Assembly (NCBI GenBank): GCA_017506865.1
Contig: JAFCMP010000061.1
Location: 248,001-312,000 of the forward strand
Source of the DNA: Tribonema minus
Taxonomy: Eukaryota > Sar > Xanthophyceae > Tribonematales > Tribonemataceae
Direction: 5' to 3'
Length of the DNA: 64,000 nucleotides
Shown: piece by piece, positions 47,801 through 57,208 of the stretch
How the letters are laid out: each line of letters starts with the position of its first letter
How positions within the stretch are numbered: the stretch's first letter is position 1
The notes under the pieces: generated by a model
Databases searched by the model: none
Told to the model about the DNA's origin: nothing
The model's input: the letters and a program-made list of their open reading frames with translations, nothing else
Program-made: the position numbers and the translations under genes

Positions 47801-50800
47801 CCATGCTGTAGCAATTGACGCATGTGTTTCTGCATTCACGGTTCACACAGGTGGTAGGCGCGACGGCTGTGGGCGGGAGTTGCATTTGTCGAAATTTAGG
47901 ACGCGGGTCACTGGAGGGCTACATACTAGTGTCAGGGTTTGGCCATTGAATGATGTCAGTGTATCAAACAAGAGGGGATGCTAATGCGCTGCGCCGCATC
48001 GCTCGCGCAACACTGTCCGCAGATGAAGTTGGTCATGGCGGAAGCGATGGAGGCCATCGACGACGCTGCGGACCTGATGGGACGTCGGTTCATCAGCGAC
48101 AGACTCCCGCCGGTGCTTCATGAAGACGAGGCAAGTGAATTCATGAAGTGAACTCGTGTATTCATGTGTAGGACTGTACTGGCCTCGCCAGTGTCTCGTT
48201 GCGGAGGTGCTCACCTGTGCTGCAAGAAGCCAACGCATGCCACACTGATGTACAATGAAGCATCCTGTTGCTCAATTGCAAGCATGGGACGCAGTCGTGC
48301 GGGATCTGGCCAGTCTGCTGCAGCTCGCCACGCCACGTTCCATGGAAATCCATTGATCGCTTGTGACAGCATTCAATGCAGCTGCCACCTTCCCGCCGGA
48401 TGGGGGACTTGTTAACTGCTCTCAGTGTGCACGTGAGCACACTCATCTTATGTCGGTTTCCTCACCGCCTCGCCATGCGCTCGCTGCTTGCATGCCCACC
48501 TTGCGCGTAACACCGCAGGGGAGGCAGGTACTGATGTGCAGAAGTAGTGCATACCTGTCACCTGCATACATACGGTATGCCTACCACCGCATACAAGGTT
48601 GGCATCGCTACAATCTGAAATATATTGCATATCTACCGTCTGCATGTCCCACGTACGCGCATCAGGCAGCTCAACATCATCCACCTGCCTACGTTGCGCT
48701 TCACGAGGCACTCACGCGTGCACTGCCCACGCTGCAAGCTTTCGTGCTGTGCGCTGACTCGTCACGTGCTTGCTGCCGGCGTGCCCACCTTCTTTCTTAT
48801 ACCTGCCTACCCACTATATGCAGGAGGCCGTCAGCGTGCTGCAGCTCCCCACGCCGCGCTGGACGGGGCTGTCGCGCGTGCGCTGCCTGCGCCGCGGCAT
48901 CGCGCGTCTCGTCGTTGAAGACGGCATGGCGGTAAGCTTTCAACGCCGTGCTCAGCGGCAGGTTGTGTATTGGTTGCAATATTTCCATGCTGTAGCTCGC
49001 AAGAAGTACATGAACACTTGGCGTCGCGTTGTTGCATGTAAGGCTGCGCTGCCTGCGCCGCGGCATTGCGCGTCTCGTCGTTGAAGACGGCATGGCGGTA
49101 AGCATGTCAACTGCATGTTGAACAATGGGGTTTGTAACACTATCCATGTTGCAATTGCCTTAATCAACATTGGCGTCGCGCTGCCTGCGCCGCCGCATCG
49201 CGCGTCTCGTCGTGGAAGATGGCATGGCGGTAAGCTTTCACCTTCACACTCAGCGGCAAATTGCGTATCAGTTGTCCATGTTGCAGCTCACAAGAAGTTC
49301 ATCATCATTGGCAATGAGTAGCTGCTGGCAAGGCTGCGCTGCCTGCGCTGCGGCATTGCGCGTCTCGGTGTGGAAAATGGCATGGCGGTAATAAGCATGT
49401 CAATTCAGCGGCAGGTTGTGCATCAGACATGTTGCAATCACTTTATGAACATAGGTGCTGAGTTTTGCGCTGCCTGCGCCGCAGCATCGCGCCTCGTCGT
49501 GGAAGACGGCATGGCGGTAAGCGGTAAACATTAATGTGCCAGCGGTGCATGCAGGGGTGCAAGTGCGACCCCTGCAAGTGCGACAGCACGTGTGCGGTGG
49601 TTGCTGAGAAGCGCGCAGCTCAGCACGTGTTTGTTGAAGTTTCAATCTCAAGTTGAACCTCACAGTGTCATGTATCAGTGGCAGCAGATCCAGGTTGCAT
49701 CTCATACAGGAATTGGCGTCGAGTTGCTGCCTAAAATGGTGAGCTGCCTGCGCCGCGGCATCGCCCGTCTCATTGTGGAAGACGGCATGGCGGTACGCTG
49801 TGACCACGCTGAGCCACAGGGCCGTGTAAATTCATGTTGCAGCTTGTACATGACCATTGGCGTCGAAAGGGTGATTGTTTGTTGACGCACTGGTGTGGGT
49901 CATTCATGTTTACCTATGCTCTTTGCGCCGCAAGAGCTTTGGCCTGGGCAACTTAATTGCGCTGTGGCTTCAAAAGGATCTTCAAATGTCTGCAGCTTAC
50001 TGACATCACAACTTTGCCCCAGAGTTCAATGTTGGCAGCTGAGTCAGTGCTTGCATCTAAAGGATGACCGCAGCAGGAGGTGGCTGCATTGCCACTTACG
50101 GTGGCAGTGGCAAGAACTGGTGGTAAACGCTCCTCCGCAGTAGTGCATGCAAAGTTTGGTTCGGCTTAGCGGTAGGGTTTAGGGTTAGAGCAGGCAACCG
50201 ACGTCCATCATAGGCTGATGGTATTTTCTCTGCATTCAAGCGGCAAATGTGATCAATTTGCCAACTATAAACCACGTCAGGGGCAAGTGCATGCCTTGTG
50301 CCTCTGCAGCTGCGCCAATGTACTGCGCACAGCCAAGAGGCCTGCGTGCTGGCATATAACACCACATGCCTGTGCAGCATTTGCGTACAACAGAGGAGCT
50401 CCTCTTGAAGCATGTGTGGCGCGAGCGCACACTGCAGCTGGTGCCGCCATATGCAGCGCAGGCGCACACCGACTGCAGCCATCACGCCCAGCTAATGCTA
50501 ACGTTGAAATGCGGTTGAAGTTCGAGCTCGGCCGAACTTCAACCGGCTCCAACGCGCAGATCCAGCTCAGGTCCCGCTTCGAACTTGCCCCTCACATACT
50601 CCGCATTTGCTGCAACTTCCACAGGTCGTGTACCACTGCATGGACAACGCGCGCGTGCACCACGGCAACCCGCTGCGGCCGCTGGAGTTCGAACTCGATG
50701 ATGCGCTCGCGATAGAGACGCTCCTCGCAGCGTACCCGCGCGCCGTCGCCATTAAAGACTTGCCCCACCCGCCTGCGGAGGACCTCGATGACAAGCTGGA

Positions 50801-50888
50801 GATTGCGAAGGCGCTGTATGCAGAGGGATTCCTGGCGTTTGAGGGGGACGAGGAGGAGGCTGGGGAGGGCGGCGACGAAGCGGAGTAG
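38835..50888 (+). CDS. NO66/RIOX1-like JmjC ribosomal oxygenase
   Basis: Eleven exons join in phase: 38835-38965, 39361-39494, 39878-40311, 41881-42179, 42753-42895, 43482-43555, 45794-45946, 47071-47253, 48023-48130, 48824-48931 and 50625-50888, giving 676 residues. The first ~200 residues are low complexity: basic ([10 protein letters not shown]), Gln-rich, acidic, then Gly-rich. The catalytic part matches NO66: [50 protein letters not shown] (iron ligands His367, Asp369), [29 protein letters not shown] with GWVHQ (third ligand His436), [11 protein letters not shown] and a C-terminal winged-helix part ending in an acidic tail. The family hydroxylates a histidine of ribosomal protein uL2 (RPL8) in the nucleolus/nucleus. 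Intron 9 is GC-AG (GAG|GCAAGT). Almost every intron contains duplicated exon edges. Confidence 0.9.
40285..40775 (+). repeat. Duplicated 3' edge of NO66 exon 3
   Basis: CTGCAGTGGATGGTCGCG + CCCGTG|GTGAGC (true donor 40312) is copied at 40542-40567 with the donor changed to GTG|TTGAGT, and a weaker third copy lies near 40745. Surrounding blocks (CACCGGGAGGTGCA.., a run of more than 15 G at about 40458) repeat with them. Confidence 0.65.
40985..41880 (+). repeat. Decoy acceptor array before NO66 exon 4
   Basis: The true exon 4 start (GCGCCAG|GACGTGAACGTC, 41881) is preceded by four copies beginning at about 40995, 41184, 41502 and 41696, each running into TTCTACGCGCGCTACTGGG-like sequence. AG is kept in the first, third and fourth, lost (GGCAT|G) in the second. 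The nearest copy extends about 90 nt into the exon with an in-frame-looking match. Long poly-C tracts precede three of the acceptors. Confidence 0.85.
42585..42650 (+). repeat. Decoy of NO66 exon 5 start
   Basis: A roughly 60-nt copy of the exon 5 start (AGYGACAAGGTGCACRCYCTRYTGGCGAGC pattern) lies about 160 bp before the true one at 42753. It contains an in-frame TAG and altered acceptor context. Confidence 0.6.
43596..44300. repeat. Cluster of TCGGTACCTGTACGACACT repeats in both orientations
   Basis: In NO66 intron 6. The 20-odd-bp phrase GCATCTCGGTACCTGTACGA occurs many times between 43590 and 44290, mostly direct, with several inverted copies (for example GTGTCGTACAGG near 43660, GTGTCGCACAGG near 44126, GTGTCGTACAGG near 44268), so short stem-loops form. 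Between them sit larger repeated blocks (GCATGCGGAGGCAGTGCTCAGG at about 43720 and a relative at 44320; a GGGCAGTGCTG relative near 44480) that also echo the exon 6 donor region. Confidence 0.7.
44739..44800 (+). repeat. Retroelement 3' tail copy in NO66 intron 6
   Basis: Related to 3073-3135 and 60960-61022: GACATCAATCATCTGGG followed by TTTATTCGCG and CGAGAATAACAT. Preceded, as at 60930, by ACATGTAGA. Confidence 0.5.
44885..45800 (+). repeat. Decoy acceptor array before NO66 exon 7
   Basis: The true acceptor (GTTGCAG|ACGCCAGAGCAAG, 45794) is preceded by copies at 44895, 45104, 45287, 45491 and a weak one at 45681, at roughly 185-210 bp steps. Copies two to four continue 50-60 nt into the exon ([32 protein letters not shown].., [15 protein letters not shown]) and then diverge into intron. 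AG is kept in all five. Confidence 0.9.
46525..47075 (+). repeat. Decoy acceptor array before NO66 exon 8
   Basis: The true start (ACTCAG|GGCAACTGCTGGGC, 47071) has upstream copies at 46534, 46712 and 46990. The nearest copy reads GNCWADML then diverges, and has lost the AG (CTCGG|GGC). Confidence 0.75.
48131..48823 (+). other. GC-AG intron in the NO66 gene
   Basis: Exon 9 ends [10 protein letters not shown] with GAG|GCAAGT and exon 10 begins [13 protein letters not shown] after TATATGCAG. Frame and family alignment require this GC donor. Confidence 0.75.
48880..49800 (+). repeat. Six-copy decoy donor array after NO66 exon 10
   Basis: The last ~52 nt of exon 10 ([17 protein letters not shown]) with donor GCG|GTAAGC (true, 48932) is repeated five more times, with donors at 49098, 49230, 49388, 49517 and 49793, at 130-275 bp steps. 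Three of the five keep GTAAGC exactly; the others read GTAATA and GTACGC. None has an AG acceptor directly in front. One copy carries a short deletion that shifts frame. Confidence 0.92.
50513..50544. repeat. Perfect 12-bp-arm inverted repeat
   Basis: GGTTGAAGTTCG and CGAACTTCAACC are separated by 8 nt. It lies 80 bp before the last NO66 exon (50625) and could fold in the pre-mRNA close to the acceptor and branch-site region. Confidence 0.75.
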
Positions 50889-52353
50889 GACTGAGCGCTG
50901 TTGCAAATGCGACACGGAGTGCAGCTGCAGTTTTTCTTTTTGTGGATCGTTGCCGCGCTTGACGTTGGAGCATGTGTTGCCATTTGTGTCTGTGAGCAGC
51001 AGCGCCGCTTTATGTATGAGCGCGCTGCCACTCGTGTGTCTGAGCGCTGCTGTAGTTGCACTGAGCGCTGCCACTTCTGACTGAGCGCTGCCACTGCGTC
51101 TCAGCGCTGCCGCTTGTGACTGATCGCTGACACTTGTCATGAGCGCTGCCACTGTCGTCTGAGCGCTGCCGTGCTGATCGTTGTCGCTCGTGCCAGCTGA
51201 TGCGCGTATGTTCAAGGATGTTCATGCGTCGGTCCATGCGGCGGCGCTCGATGCAGTAGGAATCGTTGACGTGTGGCACTCGTCATCGGTGGTGTGTGAG
51301 CGGTGACAAAAGGTGCTGCCCCCTTTGCACATGGCATTTACAGCAATATTGCGTGACTCTATCATGACCGCATGGGCATGCTGCAGTGTCGATGACAGCT
51401 AGGGCTACCTTTGAAGGGAGTGAGGGCCGATGCAAACGGCTGGCATGCATGCGCATTCCCGTGTCACGAGTGATGTTAGCACACTTTGAAAGGCATGCGG
51501 CAGCAGCAGCGGCTAGCACTTGGTGTGCTTACCTTTAAAGCTCACATGCTGTCTGAATCATTTTGATAAATCCGGCAAGGAGTGCGATGCTCAGGCCTCT
51601 GATGAGCACGCTGTGCGATGAACATGGGTACATATGCATGCCTCATGTGCGCAACTCAAAGGTGCTGGCTGTACATCAACGTGTGCACTGGAAGCAGTCA
51701 TGTTGTTGTCCCAAAATTAACCCCAAAGCGCGTGACATAAGCAGGAAGCAACTTAGACGAGATTTGGTCCCCACAACAGTGTCCGCAGAGCTACTTGGCC
51801 ACGGGGCTCAAGTTCTACAATACGCACATCTGCAGCAGTCGTTTTTGGTGCGATGGGCATGCCGCAGCTGCGCGCTCGCCCGGCAAAGAGCGCCAGCAGT
51901 TCGCACGTGGGGTGATTCGGCATTTGGGCCGCACCGCGCGTGCACCTCGTGTCGCTGCAGTCTTGCTGTCGTGACCGCTTCCGCGGTGATTTGGTGGTGG
52001 AGAGACGAGATTGCCCAAGCCAGTGGCCATTTCGCTGCCGTACTGAAAGATGCCTGATCGTCTGTCGATGTATGCGTCTGCGACTGATCGTCTGTCGATG
52101 TATGCGTCTGCGACAGCTGCTCGGCGCTTTGCGCCTCACGCGCACATGTTCTCCGCGCTGCGGGTTACCGCACCCGCCTCCCCGCCGCGAATGCGCGTCG
52201 CGATGACCGAGCCGTCCACTTGTCGCGCCGCCTCCTGCACATTTCACGATTGCCAGCTGCACGCATGCACTTGCGGCCGACCACACTCTGTCAACTAGAG
52301 CGCTGTGATCTTTTGATTCGTTTCCATGTATGTACGTACACTCTGCGCGGCAG
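50889..52353. other. Downstream of NO66: minisatellites, no supported gene
   Basis: Contains a degenerate tandem of TGAGCGCTGCCACT units (about 51010-51175) and a 29-bp exact doublet (TGATCGTCTGTCGATGTATG..., 52060-52117). A minus frame at 51753-52436 is Arg/Ser/Thr-rich and interrupted by these repeats, so I do not call it. Confidence 0.45.
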
Positions 52354-53321
52354 CTGCTGGGCGGCGCGGCGGCGGCGGCAGCGGGCGCGCGCTCCGCCGT
52401 TGTTGTGGTCAACACGGACAACAAACTCGTGGACATGCCCGCCTGCCCACGGCGTGCATCGCCATACCCGTGGCGATGATGCGGTGAGAGCTGCTGCTTT
52501 ACCTTTAAAACACTCCCAAAATCCTTACTGTAACCCTCATTGACCCACGGCGGGCATCACCATACGCGTGGCGATGATGCGGTGAGCGCTGCTGTTAAAT
52601 TTAAACCTACACCCAAAACCCCATACTCTAGCCCTAGTTAAGGCGATGATGCAGTGATCGCTGCTGCATCACCTACACCTAACCCTTATGCCAGCCCCTC
52701 AATGCAACCCCCAGAAGGCGGTGCTGCAGTGAGCGCTGCTGCCTTACCTCACCCTCATCATAACGCTAATTCTCAGCCTCAATCCTCCACAAGAGTCACC
52801 ATCTCCACGAAGGTGATGATCATGATGCGATGAGCGCTGCTGCAGTGTGCCGCTGCCGCGTGTGCAGGGGGGGGGCGGGGTCATGTGTGGTCAGCCTCGC
52901 AACAGCATATCGCATGCGTTCTTCAAGGCGTGCCCAGTGCGCTGTGTGCATCTGGTGGCGCCGACGCTGAGCCTCCGCATGCGCGTTTGCACATTGTCAA
53001 GCACTGCTGCGCGCGCCCGCCGCGCTGCCCACGAAATAGCCCCCCCCTCCTGAATCACCCCGGTCCACACGGACGACCAGCAGGAACCAACCTCGCACAC
53101 AGACCGCCTGCGCCTGCTCCAAGTGCACTGTCGCACTTGAAGTTTGGACTTGAGACGATTTTTTGTTTTTCTGGTGCGCGTCCGTCTGCGCCGTCTGCTG
53201 TAAGGAGGACTCCATCGGGCTTGAGCAGGTGCTGGGCGTCTGCACGGGCCTCTTGGCGCTGCGCGGCGCCGCCGCTGCCGCGGCCGGAGCGCAGCGCCGA
53301 CGGCAAACCCATCCGTCACAG
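52354..53321 (+). pseudogene. PA-domain C-terminal half, fragmentary gene
   Basis: An exon-like piece at 52354-52483 reads AGARSAVVVVNTDNKLVDMPA and then, after a one-base frame change, TACIAIPVAMM before a GTGAG donor. This is the second half of a protease-associated (PA) fold (NTD..L..M....I.IPVVMI pattern). A second piece, 53205-53321, follows TAAG and reads EDSIGLEQVLGVCTGLLALR, as expected after IPVAM. The frame change could be an extra base, an error, or decay. The donor region is copied at about 52582, 52651, 52730 and 52831 with progressive loss of GT. No complete protein can be built. Confidence 0.4.
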
Positions 53322-53404
53322 GTGACTTGAACTTCAAACGTCTTCATACGTGAACTTGCTAGGCCCAGCAGTTGGCAGGGGTATGGGCGGCTTAGGGTGC
53401 GCGC

Positions 53405-53408
<4 letters not shown>

Positions 53409-53452
<44 letters not shown>

Positions 53453-53453
53453 G
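53409..53453 (+). repeat. CTG microsatellite
   Basis: An uninterrupted (CTG)n run of about 14 units. It creates long artificial Ala/Leu/Cys frames on both strands. Confidence 0.9.
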
Positions 53454-54013
53454 GACGCGCGCATGGTGAGCGCTGCTGTTGCTGTGTGGCTACGAGCGCA
53501 GAGCCACTGCTGCAGCATTATTGCGCAAGCTGCAGTGAACTGTTGGGGTACTGTGCCAAAGTTGTGTGCTGTGCCAGCTGCCGAGCGCTGCGCTGATGCC
53601 CGTGCTGATTGCTGCTGCGCCGTTTTCACTGGCGCAAGCGGTCAGATACCCTGACCCGTCGATCGTCAAATGCACGCGCTGACGGCTGCACAACTTATGG
53701 CACGCTCCCACGCATATAGTGTGCTGGTGTCATTTCTGGTGGACCCTGAGGCGGAGCACATGCCCCATAGCAACAGCACACAATGCCCTAGAGCAACGGT
53801 TAAATTGGATGGGTGCGCCTGGAGCATCGACATATTCTTCGTGAAAGCATGGCAGCTGCTGCTGCCGCCATTCTCGGCAGCGGAGCGCTGCGCTCATCCA
53901 CTCGCCGATCACCGCTGCCAGCGCACTGGCACGCGCTCGCGCGTCGACCCTACCTACCTACCCACTGGCGCCAGCTGCTGAGCGCTGCGTTGACCTCCTT
54001 CTCGCCCGCGCAG

Positions 54014-55332
54014 GCCCGCGACAGACGTGGGCGGGCGCCTCGCCGTCGTCTATGCGCACGGCGCGCGCGAGTTCGACTGGCACCTGGCGCTGTACGGTCC
54101 GCATGCCCCCAACGGCACCGTCGTCAACGTCATCGTCGCCAGCCCCAGCAACGCGTGCGATGCCGAGGCGCTCATGCGAGTCTCGCGCATGCACGCTGCC
54201 GCCGCTGCCGCCACACGTTGTCGCTGTGCGAGTGTCGCAGTGGCCAAAGCGCCGCTGTCTGTGGCAAACAGGCGCAGCGCTGAGCACTGTTGCATGGTGC
54301 GCGCTGCCCCCCTGCAGCATCTGCCCGCCTGCTTGCGTACGCCCGCCGCCGCGCTGTCGCGCTCGGACTGCAGTGACAGCTGCGTCGCGGCGTGCATTCC
54401 GTGCGTGCATGCTTCCGCTCGCACACAGCGCCCTCTAGGTATACATATATGTATCGGTGCTCGGGGCGACCCCCGTATGAGCCGGCGTTGCCGCTGCTGC
54501 TCGCTGCTGTCCAGCGCACCTGAACAGTCTGCAGCGCTTCCGCACACGCAGCGGCCACCGCGTGTGCAAGTGTCACCTGTGCTGGCGCCACTGGCATCAG
54601 TGCGCAACGCAGCCCCACATGGCAAAACGGGCGTCTGTGTCACGTGCTGATGTCACCTCGCCGCCGCCACTGACACGCAACTGCTCACGTGTAACTGCCA
54701 CTCATATGCTGATGACGCACATGTGATCGACATGCGCGACCGGCAATCGCGCGCAGTGCCGCCGCCCAGTGTGCGCATGGCGCCTTTGAGCGTCGCACTT
54801 GTCATTGCGGCGCGCGGCGTGTGCCCGTTCGCGTCACCACCGCTATGATGCAACCACCATCGCCAGGCAACTGCCATGCGCACGTGGCTGACTGACGCAA
54901 TCTTCCGCTGCACGCGCCTCTGCCCCCGTGCGTTTTCAGGGTGTGCGTGCGCGACAGCTTTGTGATAGCGCAGCGCGGCGTGTGCTTGTTCATGCAACTG
55001 CCACCATCATGTAACTGCCACTGACTGACGCAATTGCGCTGCGTGTGCCTCCGCCCGTGCGTGTTCAGGGTGCGCGTGCGCAGCAGCTTTGTGATTGCGG
55101 AGCGCGGCGTGTGCTCGTTCATGTAACTGCCACCCTCATGCAACTGCCACTGACTGACGCATTTGTCCGCTGTGCGCGCTTCCGCCACCGTGCGTGTGCA
55201 GGGTGCGCGTGCGGGGCAGCTTTGTGATTGCAGAGCGTGTGCTCGTTCAGCATGAAGACGCTCGCGCTGCAGAAGGCGGGCGCCCTGGGCATGATCCTCA
55301 GCAACAAGCCCACCACGACGCTGCGCATGATA
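54014..55332 (+). CDS. PA-domain protein (N-terminal half of the fold), partial model
   Basis: An exon from 54014 (after CGCGCAG) reads GGRLAVVYAHGAREFDWHLA.. and SPSNACDAEAL. Further on, exon 55069-55122 (VRVRSSFVIAERGVCSF) joins in phase to 55251-55332 (MKTLALQKAGALGMILSN). This is the PA consensus: I(A/V)LVERGxCSF..K...AQ.AGA.G.I..N. PA domains occur in secreted or luminal proteins (sorting receptors, SPPL and subtilisin proteases); no protease motif is seen, so a PA-only protein is possible. The middle exon exists in three tandem copies (about 54943, 55069, 55201), and the model uses the donor of copy two and an acceptor inside copy three. The 3' continuation beyond 55332 is unresolved; a piece near 56420-56520 ending ARFFNEDYYGAYG may be its terminus. 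Confidence 0.45.
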
Positions 55333-55384
55333 GTGCGTCACACTTGCTGCTGTTGCATTCTGTAACAGCCGACTGTTGAAAAGC

Positions 55385-56040
55385 GGTGCGCATGATCCTC
55401 ACCGACAATTGCCGCCGCAACGCTCCGCATGATGGCACGTCACCTGCCGCTGAGTTGGTGTTGCACATTTGAAACAGTCAGAATTGAGGTAATTGGCTTG
55501 ATGAATACGTGGCAGCGACGTTACGCATGATGGTGCGTCACGCGCTGCTTAGATGTCATGGCTGCTTGTGCCAGTCGACTTGAAGCAGTTGGCATGAACT
55601 TCAGCAATAGATTATTGCCAATCATGCCGCCATGTTGATCATCCTGGGGGCTTACGCTGCTTAGATGTCATGGCTGCTTGTGCCAGTCGACTTGAAGCAG
55701 TTGGCATGAACTTCAGCAATTGACTATTGCCAATCATGCCGCCATGTTGATCATCCTGGGGCCTTAACCTTCTTTCTCGTGGACATGGCAAGTCACTCAA
55801 CATCTCATCCACCTCATCCCAGCTGCACATGGTGGTGCGTGACGTGCTGCAACGACGCTGCTGCGACAGTGCAAGAACCCGCAGTCAGCGGTCCAAGCGT
55901 CCGACGCCGTGTGTTGAGGATGCTGTGTCACGGTGACAGCGCGTGTCGCTGCCTTCGTCCTGTGCAAGCCAACTTGAAGCATTCTGCATGACCCTCACCA
56001 GCAGCGCCGCCTCGATGCTGCGTATGATGCTGCGTTGGTA
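55385..56040 (+). repeat. Copies of the PA exon edge and a 112-bp tandem duplication
   Basis: The exon edge GCATGATCCTCAGCAACAAG..CTGCGCATGATAGTGCGTCA is echoed near 55391, 55520, 55825 and 55984. Within this stretch a unit starting TTAGATGTCATGGCTGC (55549) repeats almost exactly at 55661, period 112 bp, and so is recent. Confidence 0.75.
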
Positions 56041-56164
56041 TATGAGTACGTGATACTTCACGCTCGCGAAGCAACGTCTATTTGGCAACAGATGCCGCGC
56101 GCGCGCACACCCTCAACTGCACAACCCCATGTACCACATTGCGCCGCGCAATCGCAGGCCCCAC

Positions 56165-56450
56165 TGGCAGAGGAGGGAAGGCCAAGCAGATTTGTTGAGC
56201 GCTGCAGAGTCTGAGACCTCCGCCGCATGATGAGGTGTGCTGCTTCGTCAACTCTTCACAGAACCCCCCCCCCCCCCCCCCCTCGAAGCCAAGCAGACTT
56301 ATTAAGCGCTGCCGAGCTTGAAACTGCCGCCGCGCGTAATGAGGTCATGCTGCTTCTTCCACTCTTCATGCACGCGCCCCCCGCCCCCCCCTCCCCCCCC
56401 CTGCGTTTCGGTTTTGCAGGCCCCGGAGGAGGAGGCCAAGCAGGCACGCA
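56165..56450 (+). repeat. Decoy starts before the exon at 56421
   Basis: AGGCCAAGCAG plus flanks occurs at about 56174, 56288 (GAAGCCAAGCAG) and in the exon-like piece itself at about 56438. The copies are separated by poly-C tracts (18 C at about 56262). Same pattern as the NO66 acceptor arrays. Confidence 0.5.
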
Positions 56451-56571
56451 TCCCCAGCGCGATGGCCAGCGCGCCTCGGCGGCGTTGCGCTCGCGCGCTT
56501 CTTCAACGAGGACTACTACGGCGCGTACGGCTGAGGTCGCTGCTGCTGCTGCGGGCGGCCGCGCGGCCACT

Positions 56572-56945
56572 GCTGCCGCGCGACCCCCGGTGCCGCCGGC
56601 ACAGGCGCGCCGTGCGCGTGTCTCGGGTATCGCGCGGCGTGCAGGCGCTGCTGCGCGCGGACACGGCACAGCTAGTCGCTCCCAGCACGGCTGCTGGCAG
56701 CGGCGTGCAGGCCTTCGCGAAGACTTCCGCAGAGCGGGCTCCGCTGCTGCTGCAGCTGCGCGTCAGCTGCTGCCGCGCGTCCCACGCCGCCTGCACAGGC
56801 GCGCCATGCACACGTCTCGGTTCCTGCGCGGTGTGCGTGCGCCGCTGCGCGCGGACACGGAACAGCTGGTCGCTGCCGCCGCGACTGCCGGCGGCGGCGC
56901 GCAATCCTTTCGCGGAGACTCGCACAAAGCGGGCTGCGCAGTGCT
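56572..56945. repeat. Two GC-rich tandem copies, about 198 bp period
   Basis: The block from CTGCCGCGCG..CACAGGCGCGCC through GCGCGGACACGG..CAGCT to CTTCGC/CTTTCGCG..GCGGGCT is present twice. It generates long open frames on several strands; no protein family is recognised in any of them. Confidence 0.6.
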
Positions 56946-57208
56946 GGCAAGTGCGCACACGTCGCGTGATGCACTGCTGCTGTGCTGCTGCCGCCGCTGA
57001 CTTGCCTGTCTGTGTTGAGGTTGTGAACACCCATGCGGTGCACGTGTTTCGGTGCCCGACGAGACTACCCGAGCGACATGGCACCGACATCACACCTGCA
57101 GCTGCCCGTGGGCGCCCCACGCTCGACCTGCGAAGGCCACGACGCGTAACGCCATCCGCTGCTCAGCGTCTAGCGCACAGCAGCAGGCAGCCACACTTGC
57201 GTACACCC

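Noticed and set aside
38835..50888. Exon-edge arrays as simple assembly errors
   Set aside because: Copies differ from one another by several substitutions and indels, spacing varies, and similar arrays occur in several genes on both strands. Long-read checks would still be decisive.
51753..52436. 227-codon minus frame
   Set aside because: Crosses a 29-bp tandem doublet and is Arg/Thr-rich; the + strand of its right end reads as a PA-domain exon.
52997..53629. 210-codon minus frame with poly-Ala
   Set aside because: Produced by the CTG microsatellite at 53409-53453.
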